Assembly (NCBI RefSeq): GCF_030285365.1
Contig: NZ_JASVDS010000002.1
Coordinates: forward strand, 62,001 to 126,000
DNA from: Roseateles subflavus
GTDB lineage: Bacteria; Pseudomonadota; Gammaproteobacteria; Burkholderiales; Burkholderiaceae_C
DNA: 64,000 nt
Reading direction: 5' to 3'
Made by a program: the position numbers and the translations under genes
The notes under the pieces: model-generated
What the model saw: only the letters and a program-made list of their open reading frames with translations
Told to the model about the DNA's origin: nothing
Database searches by the model: none
In this document: positions 40,304-49,676 of the stretch, piece by piece
Position numbering within the stretch: the first letter of the stretch is position 1
How the letters are laid out: every line of letters begins with the position of its first letter

Positions 40304-40897
40304 ATGCTGCGATTCCTGCGACCCCTCGCGATGGGCCTGCTCGTGCTGGCCGGCTCGGCACAGGCCACGGACGTCAAGTTCGAGGGCTTCGATTTTCCGA
40401 CCACGGCCGCCGTGGGCAACCAGAACCTCGTCCTGAACGGCATTGCGGCCTCGAGCATTCTCTCGACCCGCTCCACCGTCGTGGCCTTCTACCTGCCCAG
40501 CAAGCAGACGACCATGGAAGGCGCCACGGGCATCAAGGGCCCCAAGCGCATCCAGTTCTACATGCTGCGCGCCGTGTCCGCCAAGGACCTGGCCAATGCG
40601 ATGCTGGACCGCATCCGTCAGAACGTGACGACCGAGGAGTTCTCGGCCAACGTCATCGCCACCTCGCAGCTCGGTGCCGTCTTCGGCCAGCGCAGCAAGG
40701 TCAACAAGGGCGATCTGGTGGTGATCGACTACAACCCCGTCGAGAAGAACACCGAGTTCTCGCTCAACGGCAAGCGCCTGGGCGACCCGATCGCGGGCGA
40801 GGCTTTCTTCCCGATGATGATGAAGGTGTGGATCGGCCCGAAGGTGCGCGACTCCACGCGGGACGGCCTGCTGGGGCTGGTCAAGCTCGAAGGCTGA
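40304..40897 (+). CDS. Exported chalcone-isomerase-like protein
   Basis: 197 aa. The signal peptide ends near LAGSAQA. The mature protein follows the chalcone-isomerase-like pattern: LNGIAASSILSTRSTVVAFYLPSK, PKRIQFYMLRAVSAKDLANA, GDLVVIDYNP and GEAFFPMMMKVWIG. Bacterial members are periplasmic proteins of unknown activity; the plant flavonoid reaction should not be assumed. AAGGAGA precedes the ATG. It is monocistronic with its own terminator. Confidence 0.88.
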   Translation: MLRFLRPLAMGLLVLAGSAQATDVKFEGFDFPTTAAVGNQNLVLNGIAASSILSTRSTVVAFYLPSKQTTMEGATGIKGPKRIQFYMLRAVSAKDLANAMLDRIRQNVTTEEFSANVIATSQLGAVFGQRSKVNKGDLVVIDYNPVEKNTEFSLNGKRLGDPIAGEAFFPMMMKVWIGPKVRDSTRDGLLGLVKLEG

Positions 40898-40917
40898 GCG
40901 CTCTTTCGCTCACCGGC

Positions 40918-40943
40918 ACGCCCCGCGACGACGGGGCGTTTTT
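40918..40943 (+). terminator. Terminator after the chalcone-isomerase-like gene
   Basis: ACGCCCCG-CGACGA-CGGGGCGT followed by a T-run gives an 8-bp stem. Confidence 0.88.
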
Positions 40944-40976
40944 CATGGCGCGCGCCCGTCGTGGGCCGGGGTGCGG

Positions 40977-41729
40977 TCAGGCCTGGCCCAGCGCCTGCTG
41001 CAGCGTCGCCTTCAGGGCGCGCAGGCGCAGCAGCTCCGCCTCCGGCGCCTGCAGGGCGGGCCACAGCAGGGCGACGAGGTCGCGGGCGCTCTGGTCGACG
41101 TTGATCTGCCGGCCCGCGATGATCACCTCCCACAGCATGTGCTCCATCGGCCCGAAGACCAGCGAGCGCAGCATGCGCAGCGGAATGTCCTGCCGCACCT
41201 GCCCCAGCTGCTGCCCGCGCGACAGCAGCTCCATCAGCGGCGCGGTGTAGCGGCGCTGCAGCTCGATGAAGGCCTCGCCGAACTCCGCGGAGCTGCCGCT
41301 CCCGCCGGTGATGTCGGCCTCGCGCTTGCGGCCTTCCGAGAGCACCAGCTCGCACAGCCCGGTGCCCTGGATCAGGAACAGCCGCAGGTGCGTGTGCACC
41401 ACGAACTCCAGCTGCTCCCGGATCGGCGCCTCGCGGGGCAGGCCCTGCTCGATGGCGTCGATGATCTCGTCGTACCAGTCGGCGATCACGCGCATGCACA
41501 GCTCGCGCTTGCCGCGGAAATAGGTGAACACCGTCGCCTCCGAGATGCCCAGGCGCTTGGCAATCTCGGTGGTGGTGGCCCGCTCGTAGCCCTTGGCGGC
41601 GAAGACCTCGCGGCCCACGCGCAGGAGGTCCCGCACGCGCTGCTCCGCCTTGGCGCCCGCTGGCGCACGGCGCTGCAGAGCGGGAGGCATGACGGCGGGC
41701 GGGTCGGCGGGCAGGCTCATGCGGGCCAT
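40977..41729 (-). CDS. TetR-family regulator of leucine catabolism, LiuQ-like
   Basis: 250 aa. The N-terminal helix-turn-helix (about 28-75: FAAKGYERATTTEIAKRLGI, TVFTYFRGKREL) precedes an all-helical ligand domain. It is divergent from the methylcrotonyl-CoA carboxylase beta gene over 165 bp containing two identical operators. In Burkholderiales a TetR protein named LiuQ is known to control leucine/isovalerate genes; the position and paired operators fit that assignment. The inducer would be a branched-chain acyl-CoA, by analogy. Confidence 0.82.
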   Translation of the reverse strand: MARMSLPADPPAVMPPALQRRAPAGAKAEQRVRDLLRVGREVFAAKGYERATTTEIAKRLGISEATVFTYFRGKRELCMRVIADWYDEIIDAIEQGLPREAPIREQLEFVVHTHLRLFLIQGTGLCELVLSEGRKREADITGGSGSSAEFGEAFIELQRRYTAPLMELLSRGQQLGQVRQDIPLRMLRSLVFGPMEHMLWEVIIAGRQINVDQSARDLVALLWPALQAPEAELLRLRALKATLQQALGQA

Positions 41730-41741
41730 TCTCCCTGAAAT

Positions 41742-41757
41742 TCTGAGTCAAGCTCAA
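41742..41757. promoter_or_regulatory. TetR (LiuQ-like) operator, regulator side
   Basis: TCTGAGTCAAGCTCAA is the exact reverse complement of 41846-41861. Each copy contains the palindrome TGAG-N5-CTCA. It lies 12 bp before the regulator start, consistent with autorepression. Confidence 0.8.
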
Positions 41758-41845
41758 GTCTTGCTTGCTGGGGTGTTGCCGCATGTCGTATCCTCACGGA
41801 TTCGCGAGCCCGGCGAACACGATTCAATGGGTTTCACATGATGAA

Positions 41846-41861
41846 TTGAGCTTGACTCAGA
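41846..41861. promoter_or_regulatory. TetR (LiuQ-like) operator, liu operon side
   Basis: TTGAGCTTGACTCAGA is the second exact copy (inverted) of the 16-base operator. It lies 33 bp before the liuB ATG, where a repressor would block transcription or its early elongation. Confidence 0.8.
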
Positions 41862-41894
41862 TCAGGCTCCGCACCCCGCCCGCCAGGAGACACC

Positions 41895-43502
41895 ATGTCC
41901 GTGCTGCACAGCAAGCTCAACGCGCGCTCCGCCGACTTCAAGGCCAATGCCGAGGCCATGCAGGCCCTGATCGCCGACCTCAACGCCCGTCTGGCCAAGA
42001 TCGCCGAGGGCGGCGGCGAGGCGGCCCGTGCCAAGCACACGGCCCGCGGCAAGCTGCTGCCGCGCGACCGCGTCGAGATGCTGCTGGACCCCGGCACGCC
42101 CTTCCTGGAGATCGCGCCGCTGGCGGGCCTCGGCATGTACGACAACGCCGCGCCGGGCGGCGGCATGATTGCCGGCATCGGTCGCGTCAATGGCGTGGAG
42201 TGCGTGATCGTCTGCAACGACGCCACGGTCAAGGGCGGCACCTACTACCCGGTCACCGTCAAGAAGCACCTGCGCGCCCAGGAGATCGCCGACCAGAACA
42301 ACCTGCCCTGCGTCTACCTCGTGGACTCCGGCGGCGCCAACCTGCCCAACCAGGACGAGGTCTTCCCGGACCGCGACCACTTCGGCCGCATCTTCTACAA
42401 CCAGGCCAACCTCTCCGCCAAGGGCATCCCGCAGATCGCCGTGGTGATGGGCTCCTGCACCGCCGGCGGCGCCTATGTGCCCGCTATGAGCGACGAGACC
42501 ATCATCGTCAAGAACCAGGGCACCATCTTCCTGGGCGGCCCGCCCCTGGTGAAGGCCGCCACCGGCGAGGTGGTGAGCGCCGAGGACCTGGGCGGCGGTG
42601 ACGTCCACACCCGCCTCTCCGGCGTGGCCGACCACCTGGCCGAGAACGACACCCATGCCCTGGCCCTGGCCCGCAACGTGGTCGCCAGCCTGAACCGCAC
42701 CAAGCCCCAGTCGCTGCGCCTGCAGCCGCCCGTGGCCCCGCTGTTCGACCCGGCCGAGCTGCACGGCGTGATCCCCACCGACACCCGCAAGCCCTTCGAC
42801 GTGCGCGAGGTCATCGCCCGCGTCGTGGACGGCTCGGCCTTCGACGAGTTCAAGGCCCGCTACGGCAACACCCTGGTGTGCGGCTTCGCCCACATCGAGG
42901 GCATGCCCGTGGGCATCGTGGCCAACAACGGCATCCTCTTCGCCGAAAGCGCCAACAAGGGCGCCCACTTCATCGAGCTGTGCTGCCAGCGCAAGATCCC
43001 GCTGGTGTTCCTGCAGAACATCACGGGCTTCATGGTGGGCCGCAAGTACGAGAACGAGGGCATCGCCCGCGCCGGCGCCAAGATGGTGACCGCCGTGGCC
43101 TGCGCCAACGTGCCGAAGTTCACCGTGATCATCGGCGGGTCCTTTGGCGCCGGGAACTACGGCATGTGCGGTCGCGCCTACAGCCCGCGCTTCCTGTGGA
43201 TGTGGCCCAACGCCCGCATTTCGGTGATGGGCGGGGAGCAGGCGGCGAGCGTGCTGGCCACCGTCAAGCGCGACGGCATCGAGGCCAAGGGGGGGCAGTG
43301 GAGCGCGGCGGAGGAGGAGGCCTTCAAGGCGCCCATCCGTCAGCAGTACGAGGACCAGGGCCATCCCTACTACGCGAGCGCCCGCCTCTGGGACGACGGC
43401 GTGATCGATCCGGCCGACACCCGCCGCGTGCTGGCACTGGGCCTGTCGGCCGCGCTGAATGCCCCCATCCCGGACGCCAAGTTCGGCGTTTTCCGCATGT
43501 GA
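41895..43502 (+). CDS. liuB: Methylcrotonyl-CoA carboxylase beta subunit (carboxyltransferase)
   Basis: 535 aa, the usual length for MccB/LiuB. It shows N-terminal carboxyltransferase motifs ([47 protein letters not shown]), the oxyanion region [17 protein letters not shown], and C-terminal [20 protein letters not shown]. It transfers CO2 from biotin on the alpha subunit (gene at 49677) to methylcrotonyl-CoA in leucine breakdown. AGGAGA precedes the start. No isovaleryl-CoA dehydrogenase (liuA) precedes it here, unlike many liu operons. Confidence 0.93.
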   Translation: MSVLHSKLNARSADFKANAEAMQALIADLNARLAKIAEGGGEAARAKHTARGKLLPRDRVEMLLDPGTPFLEIAPLAGLGMYDNAAPGGGMIAGIGRVNGVECVIVCNDATVKGGTYYPVTVKKHLRAQEIADQNNLPCVYLVDSGGANLPNQDEVFPDRDHFGRIFYNQANLSAKGIPQIAVVMGSCTAGGAYVPAMSDETIIVKNQGTIFLGGPPLVKAATGEVVSAEDLGGGDVHTRLSGVADHLAENDTHALALARNVVASLNRTKPQSLRLQPPVAPLFDPAELHGVIPTDTRKPFDVREVIARVVDGSAFDEFKARYGNTLVCGFAHIEGMPVGIVANNGILFAESANKGAHFIELCCQRKIPLVFLQNITGFMVGRKYENEGIARAGAKMVTAVACANVPKFTVIIGGSFGAGNYGMCGRAYSPRFLWMWPNARISVMGGEQAASVLATVKRDGIEAKGGQWSAAEEEAFKAPIRQQYEDQGHPYYASARLWDDGVIDPADTRRVLALGLSAALNAPIPDAKFGVFRM

Positions 43503-43506
43503 TGCA

Positions 43507-43540
43507 TACAATGTGCGTTCCGTCTGCAAAACGTACACAT
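43507..43540 (+). promoter_or_regulatory. Candidate vapBC promoter and operator
   Basis: A -10-like TACAAT (43507-43512) is followed by an imperfect inverted repeat (ATGTGCGT ... ACGTACACAT) ending just before the vapB ATG. VapB antitoxins commonly bind such repeats. This suggests that the module keeps its own promoter inside the operon. Confidence 0.45.
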
Positions 43541-43541
43541 C

Positions 43542-43796
43542 ATGCGCACCAATATCGAGATCGATGACGAGCTGATGGCCAAAGCCCTGCAGGCCGGCCC
43601 CTTCAAGACCAAGAAGGAAGCGGTCGAGGCGGGGCTGAAGCTGCTGGCGCGCCAGGCGGCCTACCGCGAGCTGCTCAAGTGGCGCGGCAAGCTCAAGTGG
43701 GAGGGCGGTGATGACGTCGACTGGACGGCTGCGCCCGCGTCCGCGCCCCTGTCCGTCCAGGAACCGGCTCCGGGGGAGCGCCGTGCTCGTCGTTGA
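43542..43796 (+). CDS. vapB: VapB-type antitoxin
   Basis: 84 aa. MRTNIEIDDELMAKALQAG followed by TKKEAVEAGLKLLARQ is the VapB ribbon-helix-helix pattern. The C-terminal half (WRGKLKWEGGDDVDW) is the part that usually fills the VapC active site. It overlaps vapC by 14 bp. It lies 39 bp after liuB and on the same strand as the rest of the operon. Confidence 0.88.
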   Translation: MRTNIEIDDELMAKALQAGPFKTKKEAVEAGLKLLARQAAYRELLKWRGKLKWEGGDDVDWTAAPASAPLSVQEPAPGERRARR

Positions 43797-44184
43797 TTCC
43801 AGCGTCTGGATCGACTTCTTCTCGGGGGCCTCGCACCCGGCCGTCGATCAGCTGGCCGCGCTGCTGGAGCAGGGCGAGCTGCGCCTCGTGGTGCCGGACC
43901 TGGTGCTGTTCGAGGTCCTGCGCGGGTTCCGCCATCCGCGCGAACTGCGCCAGGCCACGCTGCTGATGCAGAGCCTGGCCGTCGAGACCACGGGCGGCGA
44001 GGCGCTGGCCATGGCCGCTGTCGACCATTACCGCCATCTGCGCGCCCAGGGCTACACGGTGCGCAGCCCCATCGACGTCCTGCTGGCCACCTTCTGCATC
44101 GAGAACGACTACGCCCTGCTGCACAAGGACCGCGACTTCGACGCCCTGGAGGTCCACCGTGGCCTCAAGGTCTGGAAGCACTGA
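43783..44184 (+). CDS. vapC: VapC-type PIN-domain toxin
   Basis: 133 aa from the GTG at 43783, which has GGGGGAG 5 bases upstream. It is a PIN-domain RNase: first acidic residue in VLVVDSSVWIDFF, second in LVLFEVLRG, third in SPIDVLLATFCIEN and fourth in HKDRDFDAL. All catalytic acids are present, so the toxin looks active. VapC enzymes cleave tRNA or rRNA when VapB is lost. It ends 12 bp before liuC, so the pair sits within the leucine-degradation transcript. Confidence 0.88.
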   Translation: MLVVDSSVWIDFFSGASHPAVDQLAALLEQGELRLVVPDLVLFEVLRGFRHPRELRQATLLMQSLAVETTGGEALAMAAVDHYRHLRAQGYTVRSPIDVLLATFCIENDYALLHKDRDFDALEVHRGLKVWKH

Positions 44185-44196
44185 GAAGAGAACCCC

Positions 44197-44979
44197 ATGA
44201 CGAGCACGCTCAAGATCGAACGCGAAGGCCATGTGGCCCGCGTCACCCTCAATCGCCCCGATGTCCGCAACGCCTTCAACGAGGGGGTCATCGCCGAACT
44301 GACCGAGACCTTCGCCGCGCTGGGGCAAGACCTGACCCTGCGCGCCATCGTGCTCGCGGCCGAGGGCAAGGCCTTCTGCGCCGGTGCCGATCTCAACTGG
44401 ATGAAGGCCATGGCCGGCTACAGCTGGGACGAGAACCACGCCGACGCCAGCCGCCTGGCCGAGATGCTCTGGACCCTCTACAGCTGCCCCGTGCCCGTCA
44501 TCGCCCGCGTGCAAGGGGACGTCTATGCCGGCGGCGTGGGCCTGGTGTCGGTGTGCGACATGGTGGTGGCGGTGGAGGGCGCGGGCTTCTGCCTGTCCGA
44601 GGCCAAGCTGGGCCTGCTGCCGGCCACCATCGGGCCCTATGTCGTGCGCGCGCTGGGCGAGCAGGCCTCGCGCCGCTACTTCGTGACCGCCGAGCGCTTC
44701 GGCGCCGCCGAAGCCCACCGCCTGGGCCTGGTGCATGAGCTGGCCACGCCCGAGACGCTCGATGCCAAGGTCCAGGGCCTCGTCGACGCCCTGTGCACCA
44801 ACGGTCCGGCCGCCGTGCGCGCCTGCAAGCGGCTGGTGCAGGACGTGGCCCACCGCGAGATCACGCCCCAGCTGCGCGACGACACCGCGCGCCGCATCGC
44901 CGACATCCGTGCGTCCGCCGAAGGGCGTGAGGGCGTGCAGTCCTTCCTGAACAAGGCCAAGCCCTCGTGGCTCGCGTGA
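44197..44979 (+). CDS. liuC: Methylglutaconyl-CoA hydratase (enoyl-CoA hydratase family)
   Basis: 260 aa crotonase fold: LNRPDVRNAFNEGVIAEL, oxyanion AEGKAFCAGADLNWMK, catalytic-region DVYAGGVGLVSVCDMVVAVE, and FCLSEAKLGLLPATIGPYV. The phrase CAGADLNWMK is characteristic of LiuC/AUH-type hydratases. Its place between methylcrotonyl-CoA carboxylase and HMG-CoA lyase genes assigns it the middle step of leucine breakdown. It starts 12 bp after vapC and ends 9 bp before bioA. Confidence 0.9.
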   Translation: MTSTLKIEREGHVARVTLNRPDVRNAFNEGVIAELTETFAALGQDLTLRAIVLAAEGKAFCAGADLNWMKAMAGYSWDENHADASRLAEMLWTLYSCPVPVIARVQGDVYAGGVGLVSVCDMVVAVEGAGFCLSEAKLGLLPATIGPYVVRALGEQASRRYFVTAERFGAAEAHRLGLVHELATPETLDAKVQGLVDALCTNGPAAVRACKRLVQDVAHREITPQLRDDTARRIADIRASAEGREGVQSFLNKAKPSWLA

Positions 44980-44988
44980 CGCCGGACC

Positions 44989-46390
44989 ATGGCTGACGAC
45001 CGCACCACCGCCGCCTTGCAACGCCGCAGCCTCGACGCGGTGTGGCACCCCTGCACGCAGATGGCGCGCGCCGAGCGCGTGCCGCCGCTGCCCATCGCGC
45101 GGGGCGAGGGCCCCTGGCTCTTCGACTTCGACGGCCGCCGCTACTTCGACGCCAACAGCTCCTGGTGGGTCAACCTCTTCGGCCACTCGGATGCCGGAAT
45201 CAACGCCGCCATCAAGCAGCAGCTCGACACCCTGCCGCATGTGATGCTGGCCGGCTGCACACACGAGCCCGCCATCCGCCTCGGCGAGCGTCTGAGCGCG
45301 CGCACCGGTGGTGCGCTGGGCCATGTCTTCTTCGGCAGCGATGGTGCCAGCGCCGTGGAGATCGCGCTGAAGCAGAGCTTCCACAGCTGGCGCAACCTCG
45401 GGCAGGCCGGGAAGCGCGAGTTCGTGTGCCTGCGCAACGGCTACCACGGCGAGACCATCGGCGCGCTGGCCGTGACCGACGTCGCCATCTTCCGCGATGC
45501 CTACGACCCACTGCTGATGCGCGCCCACATCGTGGAGTCGCCCGACAGCCGCCTGGGCAACGAGGCCGAGGCCCTGGCCGCGCTGCGCACGCTGTTGGCC
45601 GAGCGCCATGCCCACATCGCCGCCGTGATCCTGGAGCCGCTCGTGCAGGGCGCGGCCGGCATGGTGATGCACTCGCCGGACTACCTGCGCCAGGTGCGCG
45701 CCATGACCCGCGAATTCGGCGTCCACCTCATCGCCGACGAGATCGCCGTGGGCTGCGGGCGGACGGGGCAGTTCTTTGCCTGGCAGCACACGCTGCTTGA
45801 TGGCGACCTCGCCAGCGCCGCGCCGCCCCAAGCTGGCGAAGCCCCTGTGGGGGGCAGCTCGCCTGCCGGCGAGCGTGGGGGCCCACCATCCCCGTGGCCC
45901 GATTTCATCCTGCTGTCCAAGGGCATCACCGCCGGCACGCTGCCCTTGTCGCTCGTGCTCACGACCGACGCCGTCTACCGCGCCTTCTGGTCCGAGGACG
46001 TCACCCGCGGCTTCCTGCACTCGCACTCGTACACCGGCAACGCCCTGGCCTGCGCCGCCGCCAACGCGGTGCTGGACCGCTTCGATGCCGGGCAGCTCGC
46101 GCGCAATGCCGAACAGGCTTCGCAATTGGCCGAGGCCTTCGCCCCGCTGGCGAAGCATGCCCGCGTGGCCCATTTGCGCCAGCAGGGCATGATCCTGGCC
46201 TTTGACGTGGTCGACGCCCCCGCGGGCTTCGCGGAGGCCTTCCATCTCGCCGCACGCCGGCATGAGCTGCTGATCCGCCCGATCGGGCGCACGGTCTACG
46301 TGATGCCGCCCTACCTGCTGGATGCCAACGTGGCCGCCTGGCTGGCCGCGGCGGTGCGGCGCACCCTGGCCGATCTTTTCCCAGAATCCG

Positions 46391-46401
<11 letters not shown>
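44989..46401 (+). CDS. bioA: DAPA aminotransferase BioA with an inserted repeat
   Basis: 470 aa, against about 430 for typical BioA. It has WHPCTQM near the N-terminus, HVFFGSDGASAVEIALKQ, IADEIAVGCGRTGQFFAWQH and the PLP lysine in LLSKGITAGTLPLS. Between AWQH and WPDFILLSKG about 30 extra residues (LASAAPPQAGEAPVGGSSPA onward) are encoded by a GC-rich, hairpin-forming sequence that reads as a repeat insertion; the frame is kept. The enzyme makes 7,8-diaminopelargonate. It starts 9 bp after liuC and overlaps bioF by 11 bp. Confidence 0.92.
45821..45893. repeat. REP-like palindromic repeat inserted in bioA
   Basis: Two adjacent hairpins: CCCC (45826) pairs with GGGG (45849) around AAGCTGGCGAAGCCCCTG, and CTCGCC-TGCC-GGCGAG at 45858-45873. 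The wording (CCCCAAGCTGGCGAAGC ... GGGGGCAGC ... GCGTGGGGGC) resembles the short extragenic palindromes common in Burkholderiales. It is translated in frame as the BioA insert. Confidence 0.6.
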
Positions 46402-47616
<1,215 letters not shown>

Positions 47617-47620
<4 letters not shown>

Positions 47621-48348
47621 GCACGCGCCTCCAAGGCCTGTTCGTCACAGGCACCGACACCGAGATCGGCAAGACCTGCATCACCGCCGGCCTGACGCAC
47701 GCGCTGGCGGAGGCCGGGGCGCGCGTGGCGCCGGTGAAGTCCCTCGCCGCGGGCCAGGTGCAGGACGCCGCCGGCCAGTGGGTCAACGAGGACGTGCTGC
47801 AACTCCACGCCGCGCAGCGACTTGGGCTCACGCCGGTGCAGGTCGGCCCGGTGCAGTTCCGCGAACCCTGCGCGCCGCACATCGCCGCGCGGCTGGAGGG
47901 GCGGACGCTCGAGCGCGAGCCGCTGCTCGCCGCCATCCGCGCCAGCGCGCAGCTCGGCGAGCTGGCACTGGTCGAGGGGGTGGGCGGCTTCCGCGTCCCG
48001 CTCAACGACGCCTACGACACCGCCGACCTCGCCGTGGACCTCGCGCTGCCGGTGCTGCTGGTCGTCGGCCTGCGCCTCGGCTGCATCAACCATGCGCTGC
48101 TGACGGCCGAGGCCATCCGCGCCCGCGGCCTGCGCCTGGCGGGATGGGTGGCCAACGTCGCCGACCCGCGCCAGACCCATGTGGCCGACAATGTCGCCGC
48201 GCTGACCGCCCATTTCGACCGGATGGGCGCGCCATGCTGGGGCGAGGTGCCCCGTCTCGCCGATCCTTCGCCTGCGGCCGTGGCCGCCCATTTCTCCCTG
48301 ATGCCTGCCACCTTGCTGCAGGCCGTGCGACAAGTCCAGGAACCCTGA
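47617..48348 (+). CDS. bioD: Dethiobiotin synthetase BioD
   Basis: 243 aa. The P-loop [39 protein letters not shown] and [14 protein letters not shown] mark BioD, which closes the ureido ring with CO2 and ATP. The start overlaps the bioF stop (ATGA). bioB follows after 2 bp. Confidence 0.94.
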
Positions 48349-48350
48349 CC

Positions 48351-49451
48351 ATGAAGCAGACCACCAACCAAGTCCAGACGCTCACGCCCACCACCGACGC
48401 CGAGCGTCGCAACGCCAAGGCCTGGACGGTCAACGAAGTCGCCGAGCTGTTCGAGCTGCCCTTCAATGACCTCCTCTTCCGCGCCCAGCAGGTGCACCGC
48501 GAGCACTTCGATGCCAACGCGATCCAGCTCTCCACGCTGCTGTCCATCAAGACCGGCGGCTGCGAGGAGGACTGCGCCTACTGCCCGCAGTCGGCCCACT
48601 TCGACACCGGGCTCAAGGCCGAGAAGCTGATCCCGCTGCAGGAAGTGATGGAAGCCGCGCGTGCCGCCAAGGCCAATGGCGCGACGCGCTTCTGCATGGG
48701 CGCCGCCTGGCGTTCGCCCAAGGAGCGTCACATCGAGGCCATCGGCGAGATGATCTCCGAGGTCAAGGCGCTGGGCCTGGAGACCTGCCTCACCGCCGGC
48801 ATGCTGGCGGACGGTCAGGCCGAGAAGCTCAAGGATGCCGGCCTGGACTACTACAACCACAACCTCGACACCTCGCCCGAGTTCTACGGCCAGATCATCA
48901 CCACCCGCACCTACCAGGATCGCCTGGACACGCTGGACCGCGTGCGTGCACAGGGCCTGAAGGTCTGCTCCGGCGGCATCGTGGGCCTGGGCGAGACGCG
49001 CCGCGAGCGTGCGGGCCTGCTGGTCCAGCTGGCCAACCTGAACCCCTACCCGGAGTCCGTGCCCATCAACAACCTGGTGCAGGTCGAGGGCACGCCGCTG
49101 TCCGGCACGGCCCAGCTCGATCCCTTCGAGTTCGTGCGCACCATCGCCGTGGCCCGCATCATCATGCCGCGCGCCATGGTCCGCCTCTCGGCTGGCCGCG
49201 AGGAGATGCCCGAAAGTCTGCAGGCCCTGTGCTTCCTGGCGGGCGCCAACAGCATGTTCTACGGCGACAAGCTCCTCACCACGTCCAACCCGCAGGCCGA
49301 GAAGGACCGCGCGCTGCTGGATCGCCTGGGCATGCACTGCGCCACGGAAGCCGAGCTGTCGGACGGCCATGGCAAGGAAGCCAAGATCCGCCTGAATGCC
49401 GTCGAGCCGGCGCCGGTGGGCACGCTGCGCGGCTGCAGCGCAGCGGCTTGA
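48351..49451 (+). CDS. bioB: Biotin synthase BioB
   Basis: 366 aa radical SAM enzyme with cluster motif [11 protein letters not shown] (CX3CX2C), [26 protein letters not shown] and [11 protein letters not shown]. The N-terminal 30 residues are a variable extension; the chosen ATG at 48351 has AGGAA upstream. It inserts sulfur into dethiobiotin. It is the last bio gene. The next 225 bp hold no gene I can support before the biotin-carrying carboxylase subunit. Confidence 0.95.
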   Translation: MKQTTNQVQTLTPTTDAERRNAKAWTVNEVAELFELPFNDLLFRAQQVHREHFDANAIQLSTLLSIKTGGCEEDCAYCPQSAHFDTGLKAEKLIPLQEVMEAARAAKANGATRFCMGAAWRSPKERHIEAIGEMISEVKALGLETCLTAGMLADGQAEKLKDAGLDYYNHNLDTSPEFYGQIITTRTYQDRLDTLDRVRAQGLKVCSGGIVGLGETRRERAGLLVQLANLNPYPESVPINNLVQVEGTPLSGTAQLDPFEFVRTIAVARIIMPRAMVRLSAGREEMPESLQALCFLAGANSMFYGDKLLTTSNPQAEKDRALLDRLGMHCATEAELSDGHGKEAKIRLNAVEPAPVGTLRGCSAAA

Positions 49452-49676
49452 CCCACCCGGCGACGCGTCGGGCCTTCGGGCGCGACGCGGACGGCCAGGT
49501 CGACCGCAGGCCCGGCCAGGCCGGATCCTCGGGCGCCGCTGAGCACAAGTCAGCGCTTTGCCAGCTGTTCTGCCACTCGAACTGAACCTTTGGATCCAAG
49601 AGGCCACCCCGCCCTCCCGATGCCTACCGCGGCTTACCCGCCGCCCTGCTGATCACAAGAAAACGGAGTCACCGCC

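Noticed and set aside
49448-49585. Short open frame after bioB
   Set aside because: It begins with TTG inside the bioB end, has no ribosome-binding site and no recognisable sequence; treated as intergenic.
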